12,242 nucleotides of DNA from an uncultured Clostridia bacterium (lineage in GTDB: Bacteria; Bacillota; Clostridia; Lachnospirales; CAG-274): positions 1-12,242 of the forward strand of contig CAJTVH010000067.1 in NCBI GenBank assembly GCA_910579745.1. The letters are read 5' to 3'. The translations under genes were made by a program, and so were the position numbers. Positions 1-7,056 of this stretch are shown here, piece after piece. How positions within the stretch are numbered: position 1 is the first letter of the stretch; each line of letters starts with the position of its first letter. The notes beneath the pieces are model-generated. The model made no database searches, was not told the origin of the DNA, and saw only the letters and a program-made list of their open reading frames with translations.

Positions 1-319
1 GTATTCTCGACTGCTTTATTATTTCTCCAAAATAAGGCTCTTCCGCCAAAAGCGAGTTTTTCTCCGACAGATGTTTTTTCAGGGCGTGTAGATTTCCCAT
101 TCTGTACAAATAGGGAGACGGTATTGTATCGGAATATTTATTGACTGATCTAAAGCTTTCCTCATGGGGACCTTTATCAATATACAATACAGTCGTTTTT
201 ACCGCCGTAAACACGCGTGTTCTGTTGTTTGAATATATATATAGCCCGACAGAGCATAATATTGTTGTAAGTGTGAAAATAAAAATCCATTCTTTTATCG
301 GTTGTTTGGCGTTTCGCAT
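1..319 (-). CDS. Unidentified single-pass membrane or exported protein, N-terminal part only
   Basis: The first 106 codons of a leftward gene are present and the rest lies beyond position 1. The ATG at 319-317 follows a GGAGAG ribosome binding site at the proper distance, which fixes the start. The protein opens with MRNAKQPIKE, a short positively charged segment, then one hydrophobic stretch (residues about 11-27, WIFIFTLTTILCSVGLYIY). This fits a signal anchor or an uncleaved signal peptide. The rest of the visible chain is polar (for example TVLYIDKGPHEE and YLYRMGNLHALKKHL), so it probably lies outside the cytoplasm. No family motif is recognisable in this fragment. It is transcribed away from walR. 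The reading frame is open throughout, codon use resembles the neighbours, and a good start with SD sequence makes a real gene likely although its function is unknown. Confidence 0.7.
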   Translation of the reverse strand, partial: MRNAKQPIKEWIFIFTLTTILCSVGLYIYSNNRTRVFTAVKTTVLYIDKGPHEESFRSVNKYSDTIPSPYLYRMGNLHALKKHLSEKNSLLAEEPYFGEIIKQSRI

Positions 320-355
320 TATTCTCTCCGTTATATCGACATTATTTTTTATGAC

Positions 356-528
356 AGATTTCTTTTAGAAATTATGTGATTACAGCAATTCCATAAAGAA
401 GAAAATATATTTTACTCAAAATTTCAGTGAAAGGCGTTTGTATTTTAAGCGCCAAAAACATTAAGTGATATTGAATAAAATAGTTTTTTAACTTTAGAGG
501 AATTGCTGCAAAGTCTCAAAAGAAATCT
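356..528. repeat. Long imperfect palindrome (MITE-like), family 2
   Basis: Nested inverted repeats define this element. The outer arms AGATTTCTTTT (356-366) and AAAAGAAATCT (518-528) are perfect, and the inner arms CAGCAATTCC (383-392) and GGAATTGCTG (499-508) are perfect. The AT-rich interior is also loosely self-complementary (TATTTTACTCAA on the left against TTGAATAAAATA on the right) and holds GGCG/CGCC near 432-453. The inner arm recurs as a compact hairpin at 3741-3771, so this is a dispersed repeat. No ORF of note and no obvious target-site duplication are visible. It lies just upstream of the leftward partial gene and may contain or disturb its promoter. It may be a miniature transposable element, but mobility is inferred only from its structure and recurrence. 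Confidence 0.6.
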
Positions 529-543
529 AATGTAAAAAAATAG

Positions 544-571
544 TTACAAGGTAAAAATAATATGGTATAAT
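544..571 (+). promoter_or_regulatory. Extended -10 sigma-A promoter for a candidate structured RNA
   Basis: The hexamers are TTACAA (544-549) and TATAAT (566-571), with a 16-bp spacer ending in TGG, which gives the TGn extended -10 motif. Transcription would begin near 578. The nearest downstream ORF, walR, starts almost 390 bp later, so the product is either a separate RNA or a long walR leader. Confidence 0.6.
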
Positions 572-577
572 AACAAT

Positions 578-760
578 TATAAAAAGCTGAGGCTTTATTA
601 TAACTGTTTGTAAGAGTTTGACCGACTGAGCGAGCCGCTTCTTTTTAAGCGGGGCGGCTTACTCTTATATTCAGCCGGAGCCATTTCTTTAGCTGGATAT
701 AAAGGTATTGTAAAACGTCGGTGGCTGTGAGTATTTTATGAAATAAAGTACGGATAGTCT
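578..760 (+). ncRNA. Candidate structured RNA (independent ncRNA or walR leader)
   Basis: No known riboswitch or housekeeping RNA consensus was recognised here, but the predicted transcript can fold extensively. Visible helices are AAAGC/GCTTT (583-587/592-596); a 9-bp helix 609-617/661-669 enclosing CCGCTT/AAGCGG (635-640/647-652); a 9-bp helix 667-675/692-700; and an 8-bp hairpin 731-738/744-751. ACCGAC (621-626) is complementary to GTCGGT (717-722), which would make a pseudoknot with the second helix. CAGCC (672-676) can instead pair with GGCTG (723-727), so alternative folds exist. The segment is much richer in G and C than the flanking intergenic DNA, and it follows an extended -10 promoter. 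The 3' end is uncertain because no clean terminator was found before walR. Boundaries are approximate, and the function is unknown. Confidence 0.42.
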
Positions 761-871
761 TTAATTTTTATTATAAGTATACTCTAAATTTAAAATATAG
801 TCAATATTTCACTTTTTTTGAGAGAAAAAGTCCATTTTTGTTACGCTGGCTCGTTAAATTATTAGAGTGAA

Positions 872-885
872 ACAATAAAATAATT
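872..885 (+). repeat. 14-bp dispersed repeat, copy 1
   Basis: ACAATAAAATAATT occurs exactly three times in the window, always between genes: here about 80 bp before walR, inverted at 1749-1762 between walR and walK, and at 8713-8726 before mocR. Copies 1 and 3 follow a G-A-rich stretch (GTGAA or GCGAG). A near match, GTGAAACAATAAAA, also lies at 1696-1709. It could be the end of a decayed mobile element or a protein-binding site. Nothing in the sequence decides between these. Confidence 0.4.
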
Positions 886-912
886 TACATAATATATTTA
901 GGAGCGGATAAG
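884..912 (+). promoter_or_regulatory. Weak candidate walR promoter
   Basis: TTTACA (884-889) is 17 bp from GATAAG (907-912). The -35 matches 5 of 6 consensus bases and the -10 matches 4 of 6. It would start transcription about 45 bp before the walR start codon. It is the best sigma-A-like pair directly before the gene, but the -10 is poor and the upstream promoter at 544-571 could serve instead. Confidence 0.28.
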
Positions 913-964
913 AGTTTAGCGGTATGTATAGATATTCGGTATAAAAAAGATTGGAGTGACGTTT

Positions 965-1660
965 ATGGCTCGTAAAATTCTTGTTGTTGATGATGAGGAG
1001 AGTATTGTTAAAATAATCGAGTATAATTTGAAAAAAGAGGGGTATGAGGTACTGCGCGCTCTTGACGGGGAAGAGGGATACAAACTCGCCGTTGAGGGAA
1101 AGCCTGATCTTATACTTCTTGACATAATGATGCCTAAAATGGACGGCTATGAAGTGTGTAAAAAAGTAAGGGAAAAAAGCGACGTTCCTATTATTATGCT
1201 TACGGCGAGAGCGGAGGAAGTTGACAAAGTTGTGGGACTTGAGTTAGGGGCGGACGATTATGTTACAAAACCTTTTGGGAACAGAGAGCTTATGGCGAGG
1301 GTGAAAGCCCATTTGAGAAGAAATGACGTACACAAGGAACAGGAGACTATGACTTCCGAGAACTCGGACAAATTCGGGGACATTGTTATTGATTTTGACA
1401 GGTATGAGGTTTACAAAAGGGGCGAGGTTATATATCTAACGGTAAGGGAGTTTGAGCTTTTGAAATTTCTGGCGACCCAAAAAAACCAGATTTTCTCAAG
1501 GGAGGCTCTCCTTGAGAAAGTATGGGGATATGAATACTTTGGAGACGTAAGGGCTGTGGATGTCACTATAAGAAGGCTTCGGGAAAAAGTGGAGGATGAC
1601 CCGGGGCGGCCCAAATATATTATTACCAAAAGAGGATTTGGGTATTATTTTACGGTTTAA
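965..1660 (+). CDS. walR: Response regulator WalR (YycF), OmpR/PhoB family
   Basis: This cytoplasmic DNA-binding regulator is phosphorylated by its partner kinase; in Firmicutes WalR controls cell-wall hydrolase genes. The 231-aa protein has a receiver domain (about 3-118) with acidic pair D9/D10, phospho-acceptor D53 in LLDIMMP, T80 and K102 in VTKPF. A flexible linker follows, then an OmpR-type winged helix (about 138-230). The C-terminal run WGYEYFGDVRAVDVTIRRLR and the ending RGFGYYF closely match B. subtilis WalR from memory, making this more specific than a generic PhoB-type call. ATG at 965 is preferred: GGAG (953-956) lies 8 bases before it, whereas an in-frame GTG at 956 would overlap that ribosome binding site. 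It lies upstream of the walK-like kinase gene, as expected, but with a 180-bp gap. The exact paralogue name is inferred by similarity. Confidence 0.9.
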   Translation: MARKILVVDDEESIVKIIEYNLKKEGYEVLRALDGEEGYKLAVEGKPDLILLDIMMPKMDGYEVCKKVREKSDVPIIMLTARAEEVDKVVGLELGADDYVTKPFGNRELMARVKAHLRRNDVHKEQETMTSENSDKFGDIVIDFDRYEVYKRGEVIYLTVREFELLKFLATQKNQIFSREALLEKVWGYEYFGDVRAVDVTIRRLREKVEDDPGRPKYIITKRGFGYYFTV

Positions 1661-1672
1661 ACTTACAATAGA

Positions 1673-1764
1673 CCTGTTTAATGATTCCATTTATAGTGAA
1701 ACAATAAAAAATAAACAGGCAAGATTTAATAAAGCTCATATATCAAGGAATTATTTTATTGTTT
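1673..1764. repeat. Inverted repeats filling the walR-walK gap
   Basis: Two overlapping inverted repeats lie here. CCTGTTTA (1673-1680) pairs with TAAACAGG (1712-1719), and AAACAATAAAA (1699-1709) pairs with TTTTATTGTTT (1754-1764). The second right arm is part of an inverted copy of a 14-mer also found at 872 and 8713. No coding potential or T-tailed terminator is evident. The structure resembles a decayed insertion within the operon and could lower walK expression relative to walR. Confidence 0.45.
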
Positions 1765-1840
1765 TTCCATAAGAGTTTTTACGAATCGCTATAAATTTGT
1801 ATTGAGATTGCTGTAATTACGGCGGATTCAGAGGTTTTTT

Positions 1841-3631
1841 ATGAAGAGTATCAAATGGAAAATGGTTTTTATTTATTTTACGCTTGTATTTATAGTTATG
1901 ATTATAAGCGGTACTTATATAATTGTCATGACGGACTCGAAGGAAACCCGCAACGCTGAGGAAGAGCTCAAACAATGCGCTGTTTACGTTGAGGAGCAGA
2001 TTGTTAGGGAATATGATAATCCAGATGATTTTCAAAAAGGATTTGATAATTTTTTTATCGTCAGGTCGTCTATGAGAAACATTCAGGCGAATATTCTTGA
2101 TAAAAATGGAAATACAATAGCGTCCAGCGTTTCTTCAGATAAATCGTCTTTTATGAGTTATAATAACTCTACTGTTATTTCCGCTCTCGCGGGGAAAGAA
2201 AGTTTTGAGTCCAATAAAAAATATATGGACTTTAACTCTCAGGTTAAAGACTGGATTACTTTCGGGCATCCTGTGTTTAATGACAGCGGCGAGGTTGAGT
2301 ATATCATTTACGTTCAGATTGACGGCGAGGAAATAAAAAACAATATTATGACTATAGCCGGTATTATCGCTGTTTCAGTTGTTATAGCTTTTGTCATAAC
2401 GGGTATACTCGGTATCATTTTCTCAACGACAATCACAAGACCAATCGCGCTTCTTACAAAAAAGGCGAATCAGCTCGCCCACGGAAGAAAATTTGAGAGA
2501 GTGCCTGTGAAATCAAATGATGAGATAGGTCAGCTTACTAGAAGTTTTAACTATATGGCGTCGGAGCTTAGAAAAACTTTATCGGAGCTTGAGAACGAGA
2601 ACAACAAGCTTGAGATAGTTGTAAACAATATGACGGACGGCATTTTAGCGTTTGATTATTTCGGAAAACTTATCCACGCCAACAGCGTATGCAAGGAGCT
2701 TTTGGGGTATACTACGGAAACCCTTACCCTACGAAAGTTTTTGGCGGAGACTAATATGTCAAACATTTCTCTTGTGCCTAATGTTATTTCAGAGACCATT
2801 ATAAAAAGAGACGATTTATATTTAAGTATTTCTTATATTCCTTATGGGCAGAAAGAGGTTATTGACGTTTTAGGGTTTAAAACAAAGGACACTTTTGAGG
2901 GCCTTGTGGTGGTTTTGCAGGATATTACGAAGCATAGGCGTCTTGACGAGATGAGAAGAGAGTTTGTCGCCAACGTTTCCCACGAGATAAGAACGCCTCT
3001 CACAACTATTAAGAGCTATACGGAAACACTTATTGACGGCGCTATAGACGAGAAAGAGATAGCCGTTGAGTTTTTGCGCATTATTAACTCGGCGGCGGAC
3101 AGGGTCGCCTTTTTGGCGAAAGATTTGCTTGATTTATCACACCTTGACAACAAACAGATGAAATTTAATTTTGAGAGAGTAAACATAATAGGTATTTTAA
3201 GAGACTGTGTTACACAAAATTATATTGCGGCGCAGAATAAGAATCAGGATATTTTATTTAATGTTCCGGATGATATGGAGTATATGGTAAACGCCGATGT
3301 TGGAAGGATTACTCAGGTGTTTAACAACGTTATCTCAAACGCTATGAAATACAGCCCTGAGAACACTGTTATAAAAATATATACAGAAGAGGACAGGGAT
3401 TTTTGTTATATTAAAATAAAAGATAATGGTATCGGCATACCGAAAGACGATCTTGAGAGAATTTTCGAGAGGTTTTACAGAGTGGACAAGGCCCGTTCCA
3501 GGGCTATGGGAGGGAACGGGCTCGGTCTTTCTATAGCGAAAGAAATTATGGAGGGCCACAGAGGAAGGATAGAGGCTAAAAGCTCTCTTGGAGAGGGTAC
3601 GGAAATGATTCTTAAATTTCCGAAAGCCTAG
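1841..3631 (+). CDS. walK: Sensor histidine kinase WalK (VicK/YycG)
   Basis: This membrane sensor kinase is the likely phosphodonor for WalR. In its 596 residues, in order: TM1 (about 8-29), an extracytoplasmic sensor region of about 135 residues (30-166), TM2 (about 170-196), HAMP (about 197-250, with DEIGQLTRSFN), a PAS domain (about 260-365), HisKA with phospho-accepting H381 in NVSHEIRTPL, and a HATPase domain. The last has N500 of the N box, DNGIGIP (528-534) and the GGNGLGL lid motif (557-563), so all catalytic boxes are intact. The TM-Cache-like-TM-HAMP-PAS-HisKA-HATPase order is that of WalK. ATG 1841 follows GAGG at 1831-1834. The auxiliary genes yycH, yycI and yycJ, which follow walK in Bacillus, are absent here; nadE comes next. 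A palindromic element begins 10 bp after the stop. Confidence 0.88.
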   Translation: MKSIKWKMVFIYFTLVFIVMIISGTYIIVMTDSKETRNAEEELKQCAVYVEEQIVREYDNPDDFQKGFDNFFIVRSSMRNIQANILDKNGNTIASSVSSDKSSFMSYNNSTVISALAGKESFESNKKYMDFNSQVKDWITFGHPVFNDSGEVEYIIYVQIDGEEIKNNIMTIAGIIAVSVVIAFVITGILGIIFSTTITRPIALLTKKANQLAHGRKFERVPVKSNDEIGQLTRSFNYMASELRKTLSELENENNKLEIVVNNMTDGILAFDYFGKLIHANSVCKELLGYTTETLTLRKFLAETNMSNISLVPNVISETIIKRDDLYLSISYIPYGQKEVIDVLGFKTKDTFEGLVVVLQDITKHRRLDEMRREFVANVSHEIRTPLTTIKSYTETLIDGAIDEKEIAVEFLRIINSAADRVAFLAKDLLDLSHLDNKQMKFNFERVNIIGILRDCVTQNYIAAQNKNQDILFNVPDDMEYMVNADVGRITQVFNNVISNAMKYSPENTVIKIYTEEDRDFCYIKIKDNGIGIPKDDLERIFERFYRVDKARSRAMGGNGLGLSIAKEIMEGHRGRIEAKSSLGEGTEMILKFPKA

Positions 3632-3640
3632 AAACAGTTA

Positions 3641-3730
3641 GAGTGTATCTGAAAACTAAAATATACGAGAAAAATAAAAGTAATCCGCGGGTTGTTTATT
3701 TTTTATAATTTTTGGGCGGAGAGCGTTTAT
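3641..3730. mobile_element. Decayed copy of the TA-flanked MITE-like family
   Basis: It begins GAGTGTATCTGAAAAC directly after a TA (3639-3640), as do the other family members at 9013, 11756 and 12115. Compared with the copy at 9013, it keeps the left end and the stretch GTTTATTTTTTATAATTTTTG. It lacks the central AAACAGAAA/TTTCTGTTT hairpin, which is replaced by a short ATCCGCGGGTT core, and no right-hand terminal repeat is recognisable. The right boundary is therefore approximate. The hairpin-forming sequence sits right after the walK stop and could act as a transcription terminator, although a proper T-run is lacking. Confidence 0.6.
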
Positions 3731-3740
3731 ATTTTTATTA

Positions 3741-3771
3741 ACAGCAATTCTGTCTATACCAGAATTGCTGT
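3741..3771. repeat. Compact palindrome sharing ends with the element at 356-528
   Basis: A perfect 12-bp inverted repeat, ACAGCAATTCTG (3741-3752) and CAGAATTGCTGT (3760-3771), surrounds a 7-base loop. The arms share ACAGCAATTC with the left inner arm of the palindrome at 356-528, so this may be the two ends of that element after loss of the interior. No T-run follows on either strand, so it is a poor intrinsic terminator. Confidence 0.6.
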
Positions 3772-3811
3772 AAAGTTGTTATTTATACAATTTTAGCGGT
3801 TTTTGTGAAAT

Positions 3812-3829
3812 TTGAGGCGTAAGTCTCAA
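3812..3829 (+). promoter_or_regulatory. Small GTAA-loop hairpin in the nadE leader
   Basis: TTGAGGC (3812-3818) and GTCTCAA (3823-3829) form a 7-bp stem, including one G-U pair, closed by a GTAA tetraloop. A T-rich stretch (3832-3846) leads into the nadE ribosome binding site AGGAGA (3847-3852). It could be a weak attenuator or an mRNA-stabilising hairpin. No NAD-linked riboswitch consensus was recognised. Confidence 0.25.
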
Positions 3830-3861
3830 GGTCTTATTATTTTTTTAGGAGATTGATTAAT

Positions 3862-5769
3862 ATGGAATTTGGATTTTTAAAAGTAGCGGCGGCGACTCCT
3901 TACACGCGTCTCGCTGACTGTATGAAAAACGCTGAGGAAATTGTTAAGCTTACTTTTATAGCGGCGCAGAAAGGCGCGGCGGCTGTGGTTTTTCCGGAAT
4001 TATCAATTACGGGATATACATGCGGGGATTTATTTTTACAGTGCTCTCTTATTGATGGAGCTAAAAAAGCCTTGCTTTATACCGCTGAAAAAACAAAGGG
4101 GATGGATATTGTTATTTGTGTCGGGCTTCCCTTTGAGTTTGAGGGAAAGCTTTTTAACTGCTGTGCTGTGCTTCACAAAGGCGAGATTTTGGGAATAGTT
4201 CCTAAAACCAATTTGCCTAATTATAATGAGTTTTATGAGAAAAGGTGGTTTGCGGAAGCTCTTTGTGAAAATAAGAGGGCCATATTTGACGGAAAGGAAA
4301 TTCCTTTTGGAACAAATCTTCTCTTCAGAAATAAAAATAACGAGGATTTTGTTTTTTCCGTTGAGATATGCGAGGATTTATGGACGGTTATTCCCCCCTC
4401 ATCTTATCACGCGAAGGCGGGAGCGTCTCTTATATTTAACTTATCCGCCGGAAACGAGATCACGGGAAAGGATATTTATAGAAAAAGTCTTGTGGAAAGC
4501 CAGTCGGCGAGACTTTTATGCGGGTATGTATACGCTTGCGCCGGCGAGGGGGAATCAACCACGGACATTGTTTTTTCAGGTCACAATATAATGGCGGAGA
4601 ACGGAAAAATATTAAAAGAAAGCGAGCGATTTAAAAATGAGATTATCTTCGCTGATTTCGATTTATCTTATTTGAGAAGTGAGAGAAGAAAAAACACGAG
4701 CTTTTCTCTCTGCCAAAAGGGATATGAGAATATATTTTTTGATTTGTCTGAAAAATCCGCCGCTCTTGAACGATATATAGACCCTACTCCTTTTGTGCCG
4801 TCAAATCCGGGGCAAATGGATAAGCGATGCGAGGAAATTATTAAAATTCAAGCGCTGGGTCTTAAAAAGAGAATTTCCCATATAGGCTGTAAAAACGTTG
4901 TTATAGGAATTTCAGGCGGGCTTGACTCTACTCACGCCTTAATTGTGGCTTATAACGCCTTTGAGATGTTAGGTCTTGAAAGCAAGGGAATTATAACCGT
5001 GACTATGCCATGTTTTGGAACGACGGACAGGACATATAAAAACGCCCTGAAGCTATGCGAGGAATTGGGAACGACACTTATTGAGATAGATATAAAGGAG
5101 GCCGTTTTAAATCACTTTAACGATATAGGGCACGATCCGGATATTCACGACCTTACTTATGAGAATAGTCAGGCAAGGGAAAGAACTCAAATTCTTATGG
5201 ATATAGCGTCAAAATACAGCGGTTTTGTGGTCGGTACGGGAGATTTATCGGAACTCGCTTTAGGTTTCGCAACCTATAATGGGGATCATATGTCAATGTA
5301 CGGCGTAAACGCATCAATACCGAAAACTCTTATAAGATACCTTATAAAATATATCGCTGACAATAAAATTTTTAAAATAAATTCCGTGTCGGAAATACTT
5401 CTTGATATATTGGATACCCCTGTTTCGCCGGAGCTTTTGCCGCCGAATGAAAAGGGGGGAATTTCACAGGTTACGGAGGATATTGTCGGGCCTTATGAGC
5501 TTCATGATTTCTTTTTATACAATTTTATGAGAATGAGTTTTTCCGCCGATAAAATTATTTATCTCGCCGAGAACGCTTTTAAAAGCGTTTATGACGGAGA
5601 GACAATAAGAAAATGGTTTAACATATTCCTTAAAAGATTTTTCTCACAGCAGTACAAACGTTCATGTGTTCCGGACGGGCCCAAAGTCGGTTCTGTTTCT
5701 CTCTCGCCGAGGGGCGATTGGAGAATGCCGAGCGACGCTCTTAAAGAAGCGTTTATGCCGGCTAAGTAA
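3862..5769 (+). CDS. nadE: Glutamine-dependent NAD+ synthetase
   Basis: This cytoplasmic enzyme makes the last step of NAD+ synthesis, converting nicotinic acid adenine dinucleotide, ATP and glutamine to NAD+ (EC 6.3.5.1). The 635-aa protein is the two-domain form. The N-terminal nitrilase-like glutaminase (about 1-290) shows the E-K-C triad: E46 in VFPELSITGY, K115 in VPKTNLPNYNEF and C170 in VEICEDLW. The C-terminal adenylation/synthetase domain has the PP-loop SGGLDS at 351-356, followed by GTGDLSELALG and the conserved end PKVGSVSLSPRGDWRMPSDA. The length is that of complete two-domain enzymes such as the mycobacterial one. ATG 3862 is chosen because AGGAGA ends 9 bases before it; an in-frame TTG at 3853 would abut the ribosome binding site. 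It lies 230 bp after walK with repeats between, so it is probably transcribed separately. Confidence 0.95.
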   Translation: MEFGFLKVAAATPYTRLADCMKNAEEIVKLTFIAAQKGAAAVVFPELSITGYTCGDLFLQCSLIDGAKKALLYTAEKTKGMDIVICVGLPFEFEGKLFNCCAVLHKGEILGIVPKTNLPNYNEFYEKRWFAEALCENKRAIFDGKEIPFGTNLLFRNKNNEDFVFSVEICEDLWTVIPPSSYHAKAGASLIFNLSAGNEITGKDIYRKSLVESQSARLLCGYVYACAGEGESTTDIVFSGHNIMAENGKILKESERFKNEIIFADFDLSYLRSERRKNTSFSLCQKGYENIFFDLSEKSAALERYIDPTPFVPSNPGQMDKRCEEIIKIQALGLKKRISHIGCKNVVIGISGGLDSTHALIVAYNAFEMLGLESKGIITVTMPCFGTTDRTYKNALKLCEELGTTLIEIDIKEAVLNHFNDIGHDPDIHDLTYENSQARERTQILMDIASKYSGFVVGTGDLSELALGFATYNGDHMSMYGVNASIPKTLIRYLIKYIADNKIFKINSVSEILLDILDTPVSPELLPPNEKGGISQVTEDIVGPYELHDFFLYNFMRMSFSADKIIYLAENAFKSVYDGETIRKWFNIFLKRFFSQQYKRSCVPDGPKVGSVSLSPRGDWRMPSDALKEAFMPAK

Positions 5770-5811
5770 GATAGCTTTTAAAACTTGATATTTTTAAAAA
5801 TATATTTTCTA

Positions 5812-5856
5812 ATAAAAGAGGGTTGACGTATTTACAATTTGTCAACCCTCTTTTAT
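5812..5856. terminator. Strong bidirectional intrinsic terminator
   Basis: A perfect 16-bp stem (5812-5827 with 5841-5856) encloses a 13-base loop. The GC-rich core GAGGGTTGAC/GTCAACCCTC is flanked by A-runs on the left and T-runs on the right, so it can terminate transcription in both directions. It lies between the convergent nadE (plus) and HD-GYP (minus) genes. Confidence 0.9.
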
Positions 5857-5917
5857 ATATACGCGTGAAAAAAATTTGACAAGAGATAGCTGAGAAAATG
5901 ATGGCCTCTCTCTCAAT

Positions 5918-7036
5918 TTACGCCATTGAGACAATTTTTGTTGTTTTATCATACGCTAAATCGATTACGGTTCCGTCAAGAGTCACGACTATAGGGCGGG
6001 AAAGAAAGTTTTGATTTATAAATACTATCTGAGCTGTTTTATTATTTGAGAGCTGCACATAAGAGCTTACGTAAGTGTAAGTAATATTTTTTGTAAACTG
6101 AAACAGTGTTTTTGTGTCAAGACGGCCTATATTCATCGCCTCAAAGTCGTTTATTATATCGAAGGGACAGCGTTTTTTTATTGATACGAGATTATCGTAC
6201 GCATTGCATACGGTGACTATTTTTGAGATTTCATTTAAATTTTTATCCGTGAGCCCTTTTGGATAACCAGAACCATCAATTTTCTCATGATGGGAGAGAA
6301 CAGCTTGTTTTATATCGTCGTCAAGGTCTTGGGGAATGAGAAGCTCATACCCTATTTCGGGGTGTTTTTTGAATTTGTCGAGTTTTTCGCCGGAGAGAGT
6401 TTCCCCATTTAAAATCTCATTTTCCGAAAGGTCAAGAGATGTTTTTCCTATATCGTGGAGAAGTCCGGCGACAGAGGCTTTTTCAATGTCTTTTTTTTCA
6501 AGGTGCAGCCATGTGGCGCATATATGTGATAAAACAGCGACGTTTATACTGTGGGAATATGTGCAGTCGTCCATTTTGTTTAAATAACTTATGTAATGAA
6601 TTAAATCACTGGCGCAATTAGCCGTATCGACAAGCCCCTCAACAATTCCGTAAAGTTCTTCCTGATTTGTGTTTTCACCGTTTTTTAAGGCCTTGACACA
6701 GTTTTTATACTCGTTTAACTTTTTATTATAGGTATCGTGAAAACGTTTAAACTCAGGTTTTTTCAATATAGGATTTATTCTTGGCTTTGCCGCTGGGGCG
6801 TTGTCTTTCTCCTCTGTTCCTGAAAAAGGTTTATTTCTTTTATCTATCGAGTAAGTCCAAATCTCAACTTTTGAGATGTCGTCGGTCTTCTCAAGTTTTT
6901 TATAATTCGCTTTATCCAGTCTAGTATTTTTCGTAAGAATTACAACGCCGCTTTTTGATACGGCGTCTTTGGCGAGAATCATATCTGGGCACAATTCGGA
7001 TAGGCTTATTCTTTTTGTCTCCTGTAAGGAATCCAT
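5918..7036 (-). CDS. HD-GYP domain protein, cyclic di-GMP phosphodiesterase-like, with an altered metal site
   Basis: HD-GYP proteins hydrolyse cyclic di-GMP at a two- or three-metal centre. This soluble 372-aa protein has an N-terminal region (about 8-60, SLSELCPDMILAKDAV) typical of Firmicute HD-GYP proteins, a charged linker, the HD-GYP domain (about 135-290) and a C-terminal extension (about 320-372). Visible motifs are H162, LLHDIGK (H194, D195, K198), HPEIGYELL (H225), SHHEKIDGSGYPKG (H249, H250 and the GYP signature). The final motif reads CNAYDNL, so N278 stands where family members usually have the metal-binding Asp (CDxYDAL), and K287 replaces the usual Arg nine residues on. Activity may be altered or lost. 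ATG 7036 follows AGGAGTG. Transcription is probably from the promoter just before the gene; a terminator at 5812-5856 ends it. Confidence 0.88.
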   Translation of the reverse strand: MDSLQETKRISLSELCPDMILAKDAVSKSGVVILTKNTRLDKANYKKLEKTDDISKVEIWTYSIDKRNKPFSGTEEKDNAPAAKPRINPILKKPEFKRFHDTYNKKLNEYKNCVKALKNGENTNQEELYGIVEGLVDTANCASDLIHYISYLNKMDDCTYSHSINVAVLSHICATWLHLEKKDIEKASVAGLLHDIGKTSLDLSENEILNGETLSGEKLDKFKKHPEIGYELLIPQDLDDDIKQAVLSHHEKIDGSGYPKGLTDKNLNEISKIVTVCNAYDNLVSIKKRCPFDIINDFEAMNIGRLDTKTLFQFTKNITYTYVSSYVQLSNNKTAQIVFINQNFLSRPIVVTLDGTVIDLAYDKTTKIVSMA

Positions 7037-7056
7037 TATAAAATCACTCCTTTTAA

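Noticed and set aside
141..368. A 75-codon plus-strand ORF over the left edge
   Set aside because: It overlaps the minus-strand partial gene, which has a proper ribosome binding site and membrane segment. The plus frame lacks both.
578..760. Known riboswitches (SAM, TPP, FMN, cobalamin, c-di-GMP, T-box, M-box)
   Set aside because: None of their conserved core sequences was found by eye in this segment.
956..964. GTG at 956 as the walR start
   Set aside because: It would overlap the GGAG at 953-956; ATG 965 has the correct spacing and gives the standard WalR N-terminus.
3741..3771. The 12-bp-arm palindrome as a walK or leader terminator
   Set aside because: No T-run follows the stem on either strand, and its arms match a dispersed repeat.
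4226..4591. A 121-codon ORF inside nadE
   Set aside because: It is a shadow of the nadE reading frame, in which the glutaminase motifs are intact.
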